Notes under the pieces: model-generated
The model's database searches: none
The model's input: only the letters and a program-made list of their open reading frames with translations
What the model was told of the DNA's origin: nothing
Program-made: the position numbers and the translations under genes
Source of the DNA: FEN-1219 sp963810755
Lineage (GTDB): Bacteria; Pseudomonadota; Gammaproteobacteria; Steroidobacterales; Rariloculaceae
Direction of reading: 5' to 3'
Assembly: GCA_963810755.1 (NCBI GenBank)
Contig: CAWEOP010000008.1
Span: forward strand, 1-64,000
Length of the DNA: 64,000 bases
Shown: one piece after another, positions 45,640 to 54,440 of the stretch
How positions within the stretch are numbered: the stretch's first letter is position 1
Layout of the letters: every line of letters begins with the position of its first letter

Positions 45640-46155
45640 TCAGCCCCGTGTCTCGATGAGCCAAGTGAGGAACGCGGGCGCCTTGTCAGGCGCGCGCGCG
45701 ACGTGCGCGAAGGGCGGCAACGCAGTGTCGGCCTGCGCGGCGGCGGCGAGCAGAGGGGCGAGGCGGGCGGTGGCGAGGCTCGCGTGCTCAGCGCGCGCGA
45801 GCGCACGCCCCCGATAGCCGCGCGTCAGTGTTTCGAAGCAGAACGCCGTCGCTGCGCCCGTGAGCCCTGCGATCACGAGCGGGCCTGCGCGCAGGCGCGG
45901 CTCGAGCTCGTTCATCCAAAGAGCGCCCGCGTCATCCTCGAACGTGAGCACTCGATGGCCGCTCGCGGCGGCTTCCGAAGCGAAGCGTGCGGCTGCCGCA
46001 AGTCCGCTGTCCGCGACGACGACGAGCTCGAGACCGTGCGCCGCGGTGAGTGAGAGGCTGGAGCCCGCGCCGCGCGCGGGTGCGGTTTCGAACGGCATGG
46101 CCGCTGACGCGGCGAGCGCGATTCCGCCTGCGACGAAATCCCGACGGCTGGCCAT
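45640..46155 (-). CDS. Tat-signal protein in the flavoprotein operon, unknown function
   Basis: A 171-residue protein with a twin-arginine signal (MASRRDFVAGGIALAASAAM). The mature part has LELVVVADSGLAAAARFASEAAAS, HRVLTFEDDAGALWMNELEP and VIAGLTGAATAFCFETLTRGY. I do not recognise the family. It ends 2 bases before the flavoprotein ATG and is in the same direction, so it is co-transcribed. Possibly a folding or export escort for the flavoprotein, which lacks a signal peptide; this is inference. Confidence 0.65.
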   Translation of the reverse strand: MASRRDFVAGGIALAASAAMPFETAPARGAGSSLSLTAAHGLELVVVADSGLAAAARFASEAAASGHRVLTFEDDAGALWMNELEPRLRAGPLVIAGLTGAATAFCFETLTRGYRGRALARAEHASLATARLAPLLAAAAQADTALPPFAHVARAPDKAPAFLTWLIETRG

Positions 46156-46256
46156 CCGGTTCCCCTTCCTGCGGCAGTCTGTTGTTGTTATCGAGCCGCG
46201 AATACTTTGCTCGCACTGGCACGGTTTTACAAATCAGCTATGGTGGCCGCAGTCGA

Positions 46257-46724
46257 ATGTCGATACCGAAAACCCCCACGGAACTCACGATGGAAGTCAC
46301 GATGGAAGCGAACAAGAACGTCGTCAGGAAGTATGTCGAATATTTCAACGCCGGCGATCTCGAGGGCTTGCGCAGCGTCTGCGCTCCGGACGCGGTGATT
46401 CACGGTGTCCTCGGTTGGGGCAAGCTCGAGATGGTGTTGCCGATTTGGAAGCAGCTCGCAGACAGCCTCGCGATGCAGCTCACGGTCGAGGACATGATCG
46501 CGGAAGGCGACGTGGTCGCCGTGCGCTACAAGGAGACCGGCACGGCGCTCGCGCCGTTCTTCGACAAACCGGCGACGGGCAAGAGCTATGAGGTCGTCGC
46601 GATGGAATGGTTCGTCGTGCGCGCCGGCAAGATCGAGCGGCGCTGGGGTGCGCGCGACGCGGCGTCACAGGCAGAACAGCTCGGTTGGGACACGCCGGCC
46701 AGCAAGAGCGGCGTGAAGCTGTGA
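46257..46724 (+). CDS. SnoaL-like ester-cyclase-family protein
   Basis: Up to 155 residues counted from ATG 46257; ATG 46290 or 46302 (MEANKNVVRKYVEYFNAGDL) fit the family start better. An NTF2-like cone: VRKYVEYFNAGDLEGLRSVC, APDAVIHGV, LTVEDMIAEGDVVAVRYKETGT, YEVVAMEWFVVRAGKIERRWG. This is the pattern of the predicted ester cyclase group. No signal peptide. Single gene, divergent from the flavoprotein operon. Reaction unknown. Confidence 0.75.
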   Translation: MSIPKTPTELTMEVTMEANKNVVRKYVEYFNAGDLEGLRSVCAPDAVIHGVLGWGKLEMVLPIWKQLADSLAMQLTVEDMIAEGDVVAVRYKETGTALAPFFDKPATGKSYEVVAMEWFVVRAGKIERRWGARDAASQAEQLGWDTPASKSGVKL

Positions 46725-46800
46725 CGGACGGCCGCGGGATGCCGGACGACGAGTGATCGATCGGCAAGGCGTCGCCGAACCCGCTCGCGCACAGCCTTGG

Positions 46801-46822
46801 TGCGAAATCCCTCCGCGGAGGG
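46801..46822. repeat. CCCTCCGCGGAGGG palindrome, copy 5 (intergenic)
   Basis: tgcgaaatccctccgcggaggg; the palindrome is 46809-46822. Same sequence and same tgcg-a-aaat left flank as copy 4 in the HNH gene, 25 kb away. Lies 123 bases beyond the toxin gene's stop. Confidence 0.75.
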
Positions 46823-46944
46823 CTTGGCGCGTCGTATGCTCTCGCGCTCGTCGGCCGACCACGAACAGACCTCGCTGCGTGTGCGAGATAACTGCCTGGA
46901 TGAATAGCCCGAATCTCTAGTCCTTCATCTCCGTCGCCGACCTT

Positions 46945-47379
46945 TTACGAGGTGACTAGCCGCGCCGGCTTAGGCGCGAAGATCCTTGGGCGCTTGGCGA
47001 TCGTGGGTGAGGCCTTCAAGAGTCGTCGGTCGAACGTGACGAGTGGCGCTTGTTCCCGATCCGCGAGCTCGATGAACAACGTGTCGTAGACCGCAACTCC
47101 CGTTTGCACAGCTCGATGCAGCGCGCCGTGCCAGAGACTGCGCGTCGCTACGGAATGGATGCCGAGACGTGCTGCGAGACTCAACTTCAGCGGACCTTCG
47201 GCCTCGGGGAGCGCGCCCGTGCGCACAGACATCCAGACGACGTTGGCGAGCTCGGCTTCCCAAAGCGCGGGAGCGAGCGCTTCGCTCACGTCCGGCCAAA
47301 ACTGCCGGACTTCGTCAGCGAAGTCCGGGGTCCCTAAGAGGTAGTAGGCAACGACGTTCGTATCGACGACGAACTTCAT
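46945..47379 (-). CDS. vapC: PIN-domain ribonuclease toxin (VapC family)
   Basis: A 144-residue PIN nuclease. Acidic metal ligands: MKFVVDTNVVAYYLLG (Asp7), ALWEAELANVVW (Glu), VAVYDTLFIELADREQAPLVTFDRRLL (Asp pair). The ATG at 47379 gives the standard start; an extension to 47445 would run through the antitoxin. It overlaps the antitoxin gene by four bases. Typical VapC toxins cut tRNA or rRNA until neutralised by the partner. Confidence 0.9.
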   Translation of the reverse strand: MKFVVDTNVVAYYLLGTPDFADEVRQFWPDVSEALAPALWEAELANVVWMSVRTGALPEAEGPLKLSLAARLGIHSVATRSLWHGALHRAVQTGVAVYDTLFIELADREQAPLVTFDRRLLKASPTIAKRPRIFAPKPARLVTS

Positions 47380-47615
47380 TTTCGACGAGCGGCGATCCAG
47401 GTGTCGATCTCTCGTGCGCTCGGGCGCCGAGCCTGGCGTTCCCAAGTCGCTTCGATCTGCTTGAGGACCGAGGACCGTTCGGTAACGTAGTCCTCGAGCA
47501 GCTCTCGAACTTCCTGCTCCATCGACGTTTTTCGCTGTTTCGCGAGCGCTTTCAGGCCACGTACGACGCGGGCCGGCACGTTTCTGATCGTGAGGGTAGC
47601 CACGTTCTTGGGCAT
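47376..47615 (-). CDS. vapB: FitA/VapB-like ribbon-helix-helix antitoxin
   Basis: A 79-residue protein. MPKNVATLTIRNVPARVVRGLKALA forms the Arc-type ribbon and first helix, and KTSMEQEVRELLEDYV the second helix of a ribbon-helix-helix DNA-binding dimer. The C-terminal tail would bind the PIN toxin. Upstream of and overlapping vapC, the normal order for this type, and likely self-repressing. Confidence 0.85.
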   Translation of the reverse strand: MPKNVATLTIRNVPARVVRGLKALAKQRKTSMEQEVRELLEDYVTERSSVLKQIEATWERQARRPSAREIDTWIAARRK

Positions 47616-47684
47616 GCTAGCATTTTGCTAGCACCGTCGCAGAAAGGCAATGAACGATTGTCGTGCGATTGCTCGAAAAACGAG

Positions 47685-47701
47685 TGCGAAATTCCTCCGC
47701 G
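47685..47701. repeat. degenerate copy 6 of the palindrome
   Basis: tgcgaaattcctccgcg matches copy 5 at 46801 over its left half (tgcgaaatYcctccgcg), but the right arm is lost (cacggg). Same orientation as copy 5; the two bracket the toxin-antitoxin pair. Confidence 0.5.
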
Positions 47702-47718
47702 CACGGGCGCGCCGCCGA

Positions 47719-48192
47719 TCAGCTGTTCGAGCCGCCAGGGTCCGCCCGGACGTTTTGTTGCAAGAATCGGTCGAGCCCGTTCGCGAACGCCTGCAGATCG
47801 GTCTTGCTCAACGCGGCGGGGCCGCGCGTGATCTCGCCGGTCGACCGCAGTGTCTCCATGAAATCTCGCCGCGCGAGATGCTCTTTGACATTGTCCGGCG
47901 TGTAGAGCGTGCCGCGCGGATTCAGCGCAAACGCTTTCGCCGCCACCACTTGCGCCGCCAGTGGTACGTCGGCCGTCACCACGAGGTCACCCGCGGCGAG
48001 CTGCGACACGATGCGTGCGTCCGCGACGTCGAAGCCGCGTTCCACTTGCACCGCCTTGACGAAAGGCGACTTCGGCACGCGCAGCGCGTGATTCGCGACC
48101 AGCACGGTCTGCACCTTCACGCGCTCGGCGGCGCGGAACAAGATTTCTTTGATCTGCACCGGGCAAGCATCCGCATCCACCCAAACGACCAA
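47719..48192 (-). CDS. YaiI/YqxD family protein (DUF188)
   Basis: A 157-residue protein matching the YaiI/YqxD family: VVWVDADACPVQIKEILFRA at the start, then VLVANHALRVPKSPFVKAVQV, IVSQLAAGDLVVTADVPLAAQV and RDFMETLRSTGEITRGPAALS at the end. The fold is PIN-like; function is not established. TTG at 48192 gives the family-normal start (next residues VVWVDADACP); an open extension upstream lies within the next gene and is not used. Confidence 0.88.
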   Translation of the reverse strand: MVVWVDADACPVQIKEILFRAAERVKVQTVLVANHALRVPKSPFVKAVQVERGFDVADARIVSQLAAGDLVVTADVPLAAQVVAAKAFALNPRGTLYTPDNVKEHLARRDFMETLRSTGEITRGPAALSKTDLQAFANGLDRFLQQNVRADPGGSNS

Positions 48193-48227
48193 GGCGCGTT
48201 CTCGTCGAGTGCGTGCGAGCGCGGGCG

Positions 48228-49289
48228 CTACTTGCGGATCGTGCCGGTGACCCCTTCGGGCGAGCAATTGAACGGCTGGATCGTGAGATCCGTTGGCGCG
48301 TACTCGGTCGTCGAGCGGTTGAAGGCCTGCGTGAAGAAGTCCGGATCGGCGAGATCGATCTCGACGACGAGCCGTTGGCGCGCCGCGTCGAAATGCAGCC
48401 GCTCGACGGACGTTAGGGCGGCGGAGTGCAGCAAGCCCTTGGTCGGTTGCCCCGGCGTCTCGACGTACTGGTTCAGCACGCCCGCGGAGTAGTTCGCCGT
48501 CTCGATCACGAGCGCGTCGCCCTCCATGTGACCGATCGAATGGCCGAGCGACGAGCGCGGGCCGTCCTTCGGATGCTCCTTCATGTTCATGTGCACGACG
48601 CGGCGCACGTCCATCCACTCGTGATGCAGCACGATGTCATTGCCGTCGCGAATGAGCTCCAGGGGTGTGCCGGGCGCGCCCCAGACGCGGCGGATCGCGA
48701 CGGGGTCGCAACGGAACACCGGGTCGTCCTTGAACGGGTCGTAGGCCGCGACGGCTTTCTTACCGGCGTCCGTGAGGTACTGCATCATCGGTTGCGGTCC
48801 ACTCGTGCTCCGGTTCGCGATCGGCGCGAGCAGCCAGGTGCCGAAGATGTCTTTGCGTGCGGTCGCCGCCGCGGACGGGGGCCGCGCCGAGCCCGGTGGA
48901 CCGTTCACGCTGACCGTCTTGCCGTCCGCGAATTCCACGCTATCGAAAAAGCACATATACGGGCTATGGCGCGAAAGCGAGCCTTGCACGCGCAGTTGCG
49001 TCCCGGCTTTGAGCATCTCCGGCGTGATGCCGTTACGTGTGAGCTGCGTGACGCCGTGCGATTCGCAGACGTATTCCTGCGTCTTGCCGTTCTCGTCGGC
49101 GGCTGCGATGTGCACGTAGCTGTGCGGATTGCGCGCCTCGTATTCGGTGACGGTGCCCGAGATGCTCACGGGTTTGCTGGCGTCGAAATGCGGCGCGAAG
49201 CTGTGATGAGCGTAAGCGGCAGAGACGACTAGCGCAGCCGCGACGGCGACCGCAACCTGAGAGCCCGCGATTCTGGAACGCATGCCCAA
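48228..49289 (-). CDS. exported fusion of DUF6152 domain and W-x-x-DTLV-family domain
   Basis: A 353-residue protein with a signal peptide (AGSQVAVAVAAALVVSAAYA). The N-terminal part is DUF6152 (HHSFAPHFDASKPVSISGTV, YEARNPHSYVHI). From residue about 140 (KDIFGTWLLAPIANR onward) the uncharacterised family domain follows, with SIGHMEGDALVIETANYSAG carrying the shared motif. The same two domains occur as separate neighbouring genes at 33318-34587, so the two parts very likely work together. Function unknown. Confidence 0.75.
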   Translation of the reverse strand: MGMRSRIAGSQVAVAVAAALVVSAAYAHHSFAPHFDASKPVSISGTVTEYEARNPHSYVHIAAADENGKTQEYVCESHGVTQLTRNGITPEMLKAGTQLRVQGSLSRHSPYMCFFDSVEFADGKTVSVNGPPGSARPPSAAATARKDIFGTWLLAPIANRSTSGPQPMMQYLTDAGKKAVAAYDPFKDDPVFRCDPVAIRRVWGAPGTPLELIRDGNDIVLHHEWMDVRRVVHMNMKEHPKDGPRSSLGHSIGHMEGDALVIETANYSAGVLNQYVETPGQPTKGLLHSAALTSVERLHFDAARQRLVVEIDLADPDFFTQAFNRSTTEYAPTDLTIQPFNCSPEGVTGTIRK

Positions 49290-49429
49290 CCCCTCTTCGT
49301 AGCCCCAAGTCGAAGTATAGGCGGGACCGCGTCGCGGCGGCGACTGTTCCGCCGCGGGCGCAAAAGGTTCAGCGTCTCCCGTTTCTATAAGCGTGGCTCG
49401 CGCAGGTGCGAACCCGTTACGATAAGCCG

Positions 49430-50799
49430 ATGACGGAATCCACGAGCTCCTCGGATACGGCCGGCGCGCCGGCGCTGCATCGTGCGATCGGCCCCAAGCT
49501 GCTGCTCTTCCTCGTGATCGGCGACATGCTCGGCACGGGCATCTACGCGCTCACGGGCGACGTCGCGGGCGTCGTCGGCGGCGCGGGGTGGTTGTCGTTC
49601 GGCGCGGCGTTCATCGTCGCGATGTTCTCGGCGACCTCGTACCTCGAGCTCGTCGGCAAGTATCCGCGCGCCGCGGGTGCCGCGCTGCTACTCGCACGAG
49701 GCGTTTCACAGCAACGTGCTCACGTTCTTCGTCGCCTTCGCGGTGATGTGCTCGGGGCTCACGTCCGTCGCCGCGGCGAGCCGCACGTTCGCGGGCTATT
49801 TCGAGGAGTTCATGACCGCGCCCGCGTTGGTCGTGGCGTTCGCGTTCATCTTGGTTCTCACGGCGATCAACTTCCGCGGCGTCGCGGAGTCCGTGAAGTT
49901 CAACGTCGTGCTCACTTGCATCGAGTTCAGCGGGCTCCTGATCGTGATCGCGGTGGGCTTCACTGCGCTCGGCAACGGCGTCGGCGACGCGGGCAAGGCG
50001 CTCGAGTTCAATGCCGGGTGGCGACCCGTTCTCGCTCGTGATCAGCGGCGCGACGCTCGCGTTCTTCGCGATCATCGGCTTCGAGGATTCGATCAACCTC
50101 GTCGAGGAGACGGAAGAACTCGCACCGCAACTTCCCGCGCGCGTTCTTCATCGGCATCACGATCACGGGCATCGTCTACATGCTCGTCGCGTTCGTGACG
50201 ACCGCGCTCGTGCCGATCGAGACGTTGCGCGACACCAATCAGGATCTGCTCGAGGTCGTGCGGGTCGGCGCTGCGTGGTTTCCGCTGACGGTGTTCTCGT
50301 TCATCGCGATGTGCGCCGTCACGAACACGTCGCTGATCAATTTGATGATGGCGTCGCGGCTCATCTACGGGATGGCGCGCGAGCAGGTCGTGCCGCCGGT
50401 GTTCGCCAAGGTTCACTCCGGCCGCCGGACTCCATGGGCCGGGATCATCTTCACGACGGTGCTCGCGCTCGCGCTTGCGAGCTGGGGCGGCGTGCGCGCA
50501 CTCGGTGGCACGACCGCACTGCTTGCTCTTGTGCGTGTTCGCGATCGTGAACGTCGCGGTGCTCGTGCTGCGCCGCCGGCCGGTCGCGCACGATCACTAC
50601 CGCGCGCCGACGATCTGCCCGATCTTAGGGCTGCATCTCGTGCACGTATCTCGCTTCGCCGTGGTCGGGCCGTGACGTGCAGCAATACAAGATCGCGGGC
50701 GTGTTGCTCGCGATCGGCGCCGTGCTGTTCGTCGTGAACTGGCTTCTGCACGGCCGTAAGCCCGTGACGCTGCACGCCGAGAACCTCGGCAAGAACTAA
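49430..50799 (+). CDS. APC-superfamily amino-acid permease, five frame breaks
   Basis: A 12-helix-type permease spelled out over several frames: PKLLLFLVIGDMLGTGIYAL, FVAFAVMCSGLTSVAAASRT, DPFSLVISGATLAFFAIIGF, then SINLVEETE, SLINLMMASRLIYGMAREQV, AIVNVAVLVLRRRPVAHDHY, DVQQYKIAGVLLAIGAVLF. The start GDMLGTGIYALTGDVAG is the APC substrate-binding region. Frame switches lie near 49685, 50025, 50130, 50530 and 50640. Total span of about 456 codons is right for the family. Five breaks in 1.4 kb is the highest density in the window; sequence error is likeliest, but decay cannot be excluded. Confidence 0.8.
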
Positions 50800-50884
50800 C
50801 CCGCGATCGGGCAGCCTGCATCCGCAGCGGTCGCGACGCCGCGCGGCCCGCCAGCCGCGCGACGAAGCCTTCGACGACTGCCGC

Positions 50885-52534
50885 TTACGACGGACGCTTC
50901 GCGCGGAGCGCGGCGAGCGCTAGGCGCTCCTCCTTGTTCGGGTCGTTCACGACGCGCACGTGCTCGTCGAACACCATCGTCGGCAAGTTGCTCGCGTCGA
51001 ACTTCGGCCAGCTCGGCATGTCCGGGTGATTCGGATTGCCCGTGCGCGCGAACGCGGCCCATGCCGCGCTCATCACGTGCCCGAGCTGATAGCGCGCCTG
51101 CGCGGAGCCCGTCATCGACGCTCCGAGGTCCATGTTGTAGAACACGAACGGGATGTCGAGCGTGTGGTACGAGCCCATCCGGTCGTTGTGCACCGGCGAT
51201 TGCCAGTCGAAGAAATACAGATAGCTTGCGGCGGTGCCTTGCTCGGCTTTCAGGCGGCAGAGCTCCTGCGCGCTCCAGCGGCGCTGCTCGTCGGCTTCCG
51301 CCATGAGCCAGAGCATCTGATTGCGGGTCTGCGGGTGCAGTCGCTTGTACAAGGCGAGCAGCTTCGCGCCTTCCGCCGGGTCTTTGTTCGCGAGCCCCGT
51401 GAACCGGTTCGCCATCTCGTCGTCGGCGAGCTCGTACGGCGGCGGACCGACCCAGCCGTTCTCGTTCTCCACCGAGCCAGCGATCAACGGCACATTGGCC
51501 GAATAAGAGGGCGCAGTCGGATCCCATTGGTGCCGCGGCAGGATGTTGCCGTCTATGACGGGCCCGCCGCCGAGCCGCGGGATCGCGGGCTCGCTGTAGA
51601 ACGCCGTTTGGATCTGGCGGAAGTCGAGCTGCTGGATCTTCTCGAGCTCGTCCTTCTTGATGCCGAGCTTCGCGAGGAACCGCTCGGCGCCGTCGCTCGC
51701 GTCGCTCGCGGTGACTCCGCGAAACGCCGAGCCGCTCTGCGCGATCGCGCGGTGGAACAGGCCCTTGGCCGACGGCATCGCCATCACGGTCGTCGTCTTT
51801 CCGCCGCCGCCCGACTGGCCGAAGATCGTGACGCGATCGGCGTCGCCGCCGAAGCTCTCGATGTTGTCGTGCACCCATTGCAGCGACGCGACCAAGTCCT
51901 GAATGCCGACGTTCGTCGCGCCCTTCCACTTCGCGCCGCCGATGTCCGCGAGGTGCAGGTAGCCGAAGATGTTCAGACGATGGTTCACCGATACGACGAC
52001 CACGTCTTCCTTCTTCGCGAGGTTCGTGCCGTCGTAGAGCAGGTAGTTGCCGGAGCCCGCGGAAAAGCCGCCGCCGTGCATCCAGACCATGACGGGCCGC
52101 CGCTTGTTGTCGAGGCCCGGCGTGAATACGTTCACGGTGAGGCAGTCTTCGCTTTGCGGGGTGAGGCGATTGAGCGCCGTCACGACCGGCGACGGCTCCG
52201 TTCCGCCGGGCTGCATCGGTGCAGCCCACGTGATCTCGAAGTGATCCTTCACGCCGGTCCAGGCCGCAGGTTTCTGCGGCGGCATGAACCGATTCGCGCC
52301 GCTCGTCGGAGCGCCATACGGCACACACCAGAATTGCTGCACGCCATCCTTGAGTAAGCCGCGCACGCTGCCGTACTGCGTCTTCGCCGTGCCGCCGACC
52401 GTCGTCAGGCGTCGGTCTTGCGCGATCGCGCCGAACGGCCTTCCGCCGAGCGCGAGCCCTGCGCCGGCCAGCATGCCGGTGCCGATGAAAGTCCTGCGGT
52501 CGAAATTCCGGCCGTCGCTACGCTTCGAGACCAT
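50885..52534 (-). CDS. exported type-B carboxylesterase
   Basis: A 549-residue alpha/beta-hydrolase with a twin-arginine signal (FDRRTFIGTGMLAGAGLALG). Family marks: QYGSVRGLLKDGVQQFWCVP, SEDCLTVNVFTP, VMVWMHGGGFSAGSGNYLLY (oxyanion hole), TIFGQSGGGGKTTTVMAMP (nucleophile Ser), SVENENGWVG (acid) and MGSYHTLDIPFVFYN (His). Would hydrolyse esters in the periplasm. Frame intact. Convergent with the permease and divergent from the DUF5666-like gene. Confidence 0.92.
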   Translation of the reverse strand: MVSKRSDGRNFDRRTFIGTGMLAGAGLALGGRPFGAIAQDRRLTTVGGTAKTQYGSVRGLLKDGVQQFWCVPYGAPTSGANRFMPPQKPAAWTGVKDHFEITWAAPMQPGGTEPSPVVTALNRLTPQSEDCLTVNVFTPGLDNKRRPVMVWMHGGGFSAGSGNYLLYDGTNLAKKEDVVVVSVNHRLNIFGYLHLADIGGAKWKGATNVGIQDLVASLQWVHDNIESFGGDADRVTIFGQSGGGGKTTTVMAMPSAKGLFHRAIAQSGSAFRGVTASDASDGAERFLAKLGIKKDELEKIQQLDFRQIQTAFYSEPAIPRLGGGPVIDGNILPRHQWDPTAPSYSANVPLIAGSVENENGWVGPPPYELADDEMANRFTGLANKDPAEGAKLLALYKRLHPQTRNQMLWLMAEADEQRRWSAQELCRLKAEQGTAASYLYFFDWQSPVHNDRMGSYHTLDIPFVFYNMDLGASMTGSAQARYQLGHVMSAAWAAFARTGNPNHPDMPSWPKFDASNLPTMVFDEHVRVVNDPNKEERLALAALRAKRPS

Positions 52535-52782
52535 GACTGTTCCCCTTTGTTTGAGTGCGCCGCTGCTGCGGCGCCATTCGAACTATAAGGTAACGCGAGG
52601 CTCGGTGGTTCGCTCCTCCACGTACCGAACCTTGCGGTTCGACCAGCCTGGATCGAGGTTCCGAGCGCCGGCGCGGCATGACCGCGGCCGAGGCCGCCGG
52701 CCTCCCGCACCCTCGCTGGACGGGCCTCGCGTCGACAGCGCCGCGCAAGTCGCGGTACATTCTCGCGATCAGAAGGCGAGGG

Positions 52783-53400
52783 ATGCGGGTGAAGATTTCG
52801 ATCGAGCTCGGGGGCATCGGGGCGCTGGCGGCCGTTGCATGGCTCGCGACGAGCTTCGCCCAGGCGCCGCCGGTGCGGGTTCGCGGCACGGTGCAGGCGT
52901 TCGATGGGACCACGCTGACCGTTGCCACGAAGGCCGACGGTGCCGTCAGGATCGCCGTGTCGGACATGACCGGCATCAACGGGCTCGAAGCCAAAACGCT
53001 CGCCGACATCGGCAGCAACACGTTCATCGGAGCGACCGCCGTGAAGGATTCCGCGGGCCGGTGGACCGCGACCGAGATTCACATCTTCCCGGAATCGATG
53101 CGCGGGGCCGGCGAGGGCCACTACGCGTGGGACTTGCCCGACAGCTCGATGACGAACGGCGCCGTCACCGGTACCACCGCCGGCAGCAGCGGCACGACGC
53201 TGCGCGTGAAGTACATGGACGGTGAGACCGACGTCGACGTGACTCCGAAGACCGCGATCGTGGGGCTCATCGCGGGCGACCGCTCGCTGCTCGTGCGCGG
53301 TGCCGCGGTGTTCGTGCTCGCGGTGCCGGTGGAAGGCGGCGGCACGCCCAACGCGGTCGCGATCCTGGCCGAGACGAAGGGCGTGAAGCCGCCGATGTAA
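52783..53400 (+). CDS. exported DUF5666-like protein
   Basis: A 205-residue protein. ATG 52783 opens a signal peptide (GGIGALAAVAWLATSFAQA). The mature part is two OB-like repeats: VRVRGTVQAFDGTTLTVATK and VKYMDGETDVDVTPKTAIVG, with MRGAGEGHYAWDLPDSSMTNG between them. Close relatives are sometimes misannotated as metal ABC transporter permeases, although they have no membrane helices beyond the signal. Function unknown. Precedes the dienelactone hydrolase gene by 84 bases, possibly one transcript. Confidence 0.65.
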   Translation: MRVKISIELGGIGALAAVAWLATSFAQAPPVRVRGTVQAFDGTTLTVATKADGAVRIAVSDMTGINGLEAKTLADIGSNTFIGATAVKDSAGRWTATEIHIFPESMRGAGEGHYAWDLPDSSMTNGAVTGTTAGSSGTTLRVKYMDGETDVDVTPKTAIVGLIAGDRSLLVRGAAVFVLAVPVEGGGTPNAVAILAETKGVKPPM

Positions 53401-53484
53401 GCGCGGCAAAGCGGCCGATGTAAGCAGGGCGCAGCGGCGTGCCCGAGTGCGCCGACGATTCGAAAACACGATTCCGGAGGGGAC

Positions 53485-54402
53485 ATGTCCGCACAACCGC
53501 AATTCGACCAGCAGCCCCGCGACGATCAACTCGTCATCGACCAACGCGTTTACGAGCTCTACGACGAGTATTGCCACGGCCGCATCGACCGGCGCGAGTT
53601 CCTTGCGCGCGCGAGCGCGCTCGTGATCGGCGGCGTGTCCGCACTGGCGATGGCGCAGGCGCTGTTCCCGCGTTACGCCGACGCGCAGACGATCATGTTC
53701 ACCGACGAGCGGGTCAAGGCGAAATACGTCGAGTATCCATCGCCGGGCGGGAACTCCGGCACGATGCGCGGTTACCTCGTGCAGCCGAGCGGTCAGGGGC
53801 CTTTCCCGGCCGTGCTCGTGATCCACGAGAATCGCGGACTCAATCCGTATGTCGAGGACGTCGCGCGCCGCGCGGCAGTCGCCGGCTTCGTCGCGCTCGC
53901 GCCGGACGGCCTGTCGCCCGTCGGCGGCTATCCCGGCAACGACGACGAGGGCCGCACGCTGCAGGCCGGGCTCGATCAGGCGAAGCTGCGCCAAGACATG
54001 GTGAACAGCGCGCAGTACCTGAAGAAGCACGCGCTTTCGACGGGCAAGCTCGGCGCGACGGGGTTCTGCTGGGGCGGCGGGATGGTCAACAACCTCGCGG
54101 TCGCGATCGGCGCCGATCTCAATGCCGGCGTGCCGTTCTACGGCGCCGCTCCTGCGGCGGCCGACGTGCCCAAGATCAAGGCGTCGCTCCTGATCAACTA
54201 CGCCGGTATGGACGAGCGGATCAATGGTATGTGGCCCGAGTACGAGGCTGCGCTCAAAGCGGCCAAGGTCTCTTACCAAATGTATACGTACGAGGGCACG
54301 AATCACGGCTTCCACAACAATTCGACGCCGCGCTACGACGAGAAGGCCGCCAATCTCGCCTGGGAGCGGACGGTCGCGTTCTTCAAGCAGCATCTCGCGT
54401 AG
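53485..54402 (+). CDS. Tat-exported dienelactone hydrolase family protein
   Basis: A 305-residue alpha/beta-hydrolase. N-terminal segment with a twin-arginine-like signal (RIDRREFLARASALVIGGVS). Catalytic Cys in KLGATGFCWGGGMVNN, the Asp in LLINYAGMDERIN, and the His in YEGTNHGFHNNSTPRYD. The IHENRGLNPYVEDVARR segment is a standard carboxymethylenebutenolidase feature. A GGAGGGGAC ribosome site supports the ATG at 53485. Substrate unknown. Confidence 0.9.
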   Translation: MSAQPQFDQQPRDDQLVIDQRVYELYDEYCHGRIDRREFLARASALVIGGVSALAMAQALFPRYADAQTIMFTDERVKAKYVEYPSPGGNSGTMRGYLVQPSGQGPFPAVLVIHENRGLNPYVEDVARRAAVAGFVALAPDGLSPVGGYPGNDDEGRTLQAGLDQAKLRQDMVNSAQYLKKHALSTGKLGATGFCWGGGMVNNLAVAIGADLNAGVPFYGAAPAAADVPKIKASLLINYAGMDERINGMWPEYEAALKAAKVSYQMYTYEGTNHGFHNNSTPRYDEKAANLAWERTVAFFKQHLA

Positions 54403-54440
54403 TCCGAGCCCGCGGGCATCGCGGTGCGCTCGGACTGAAG

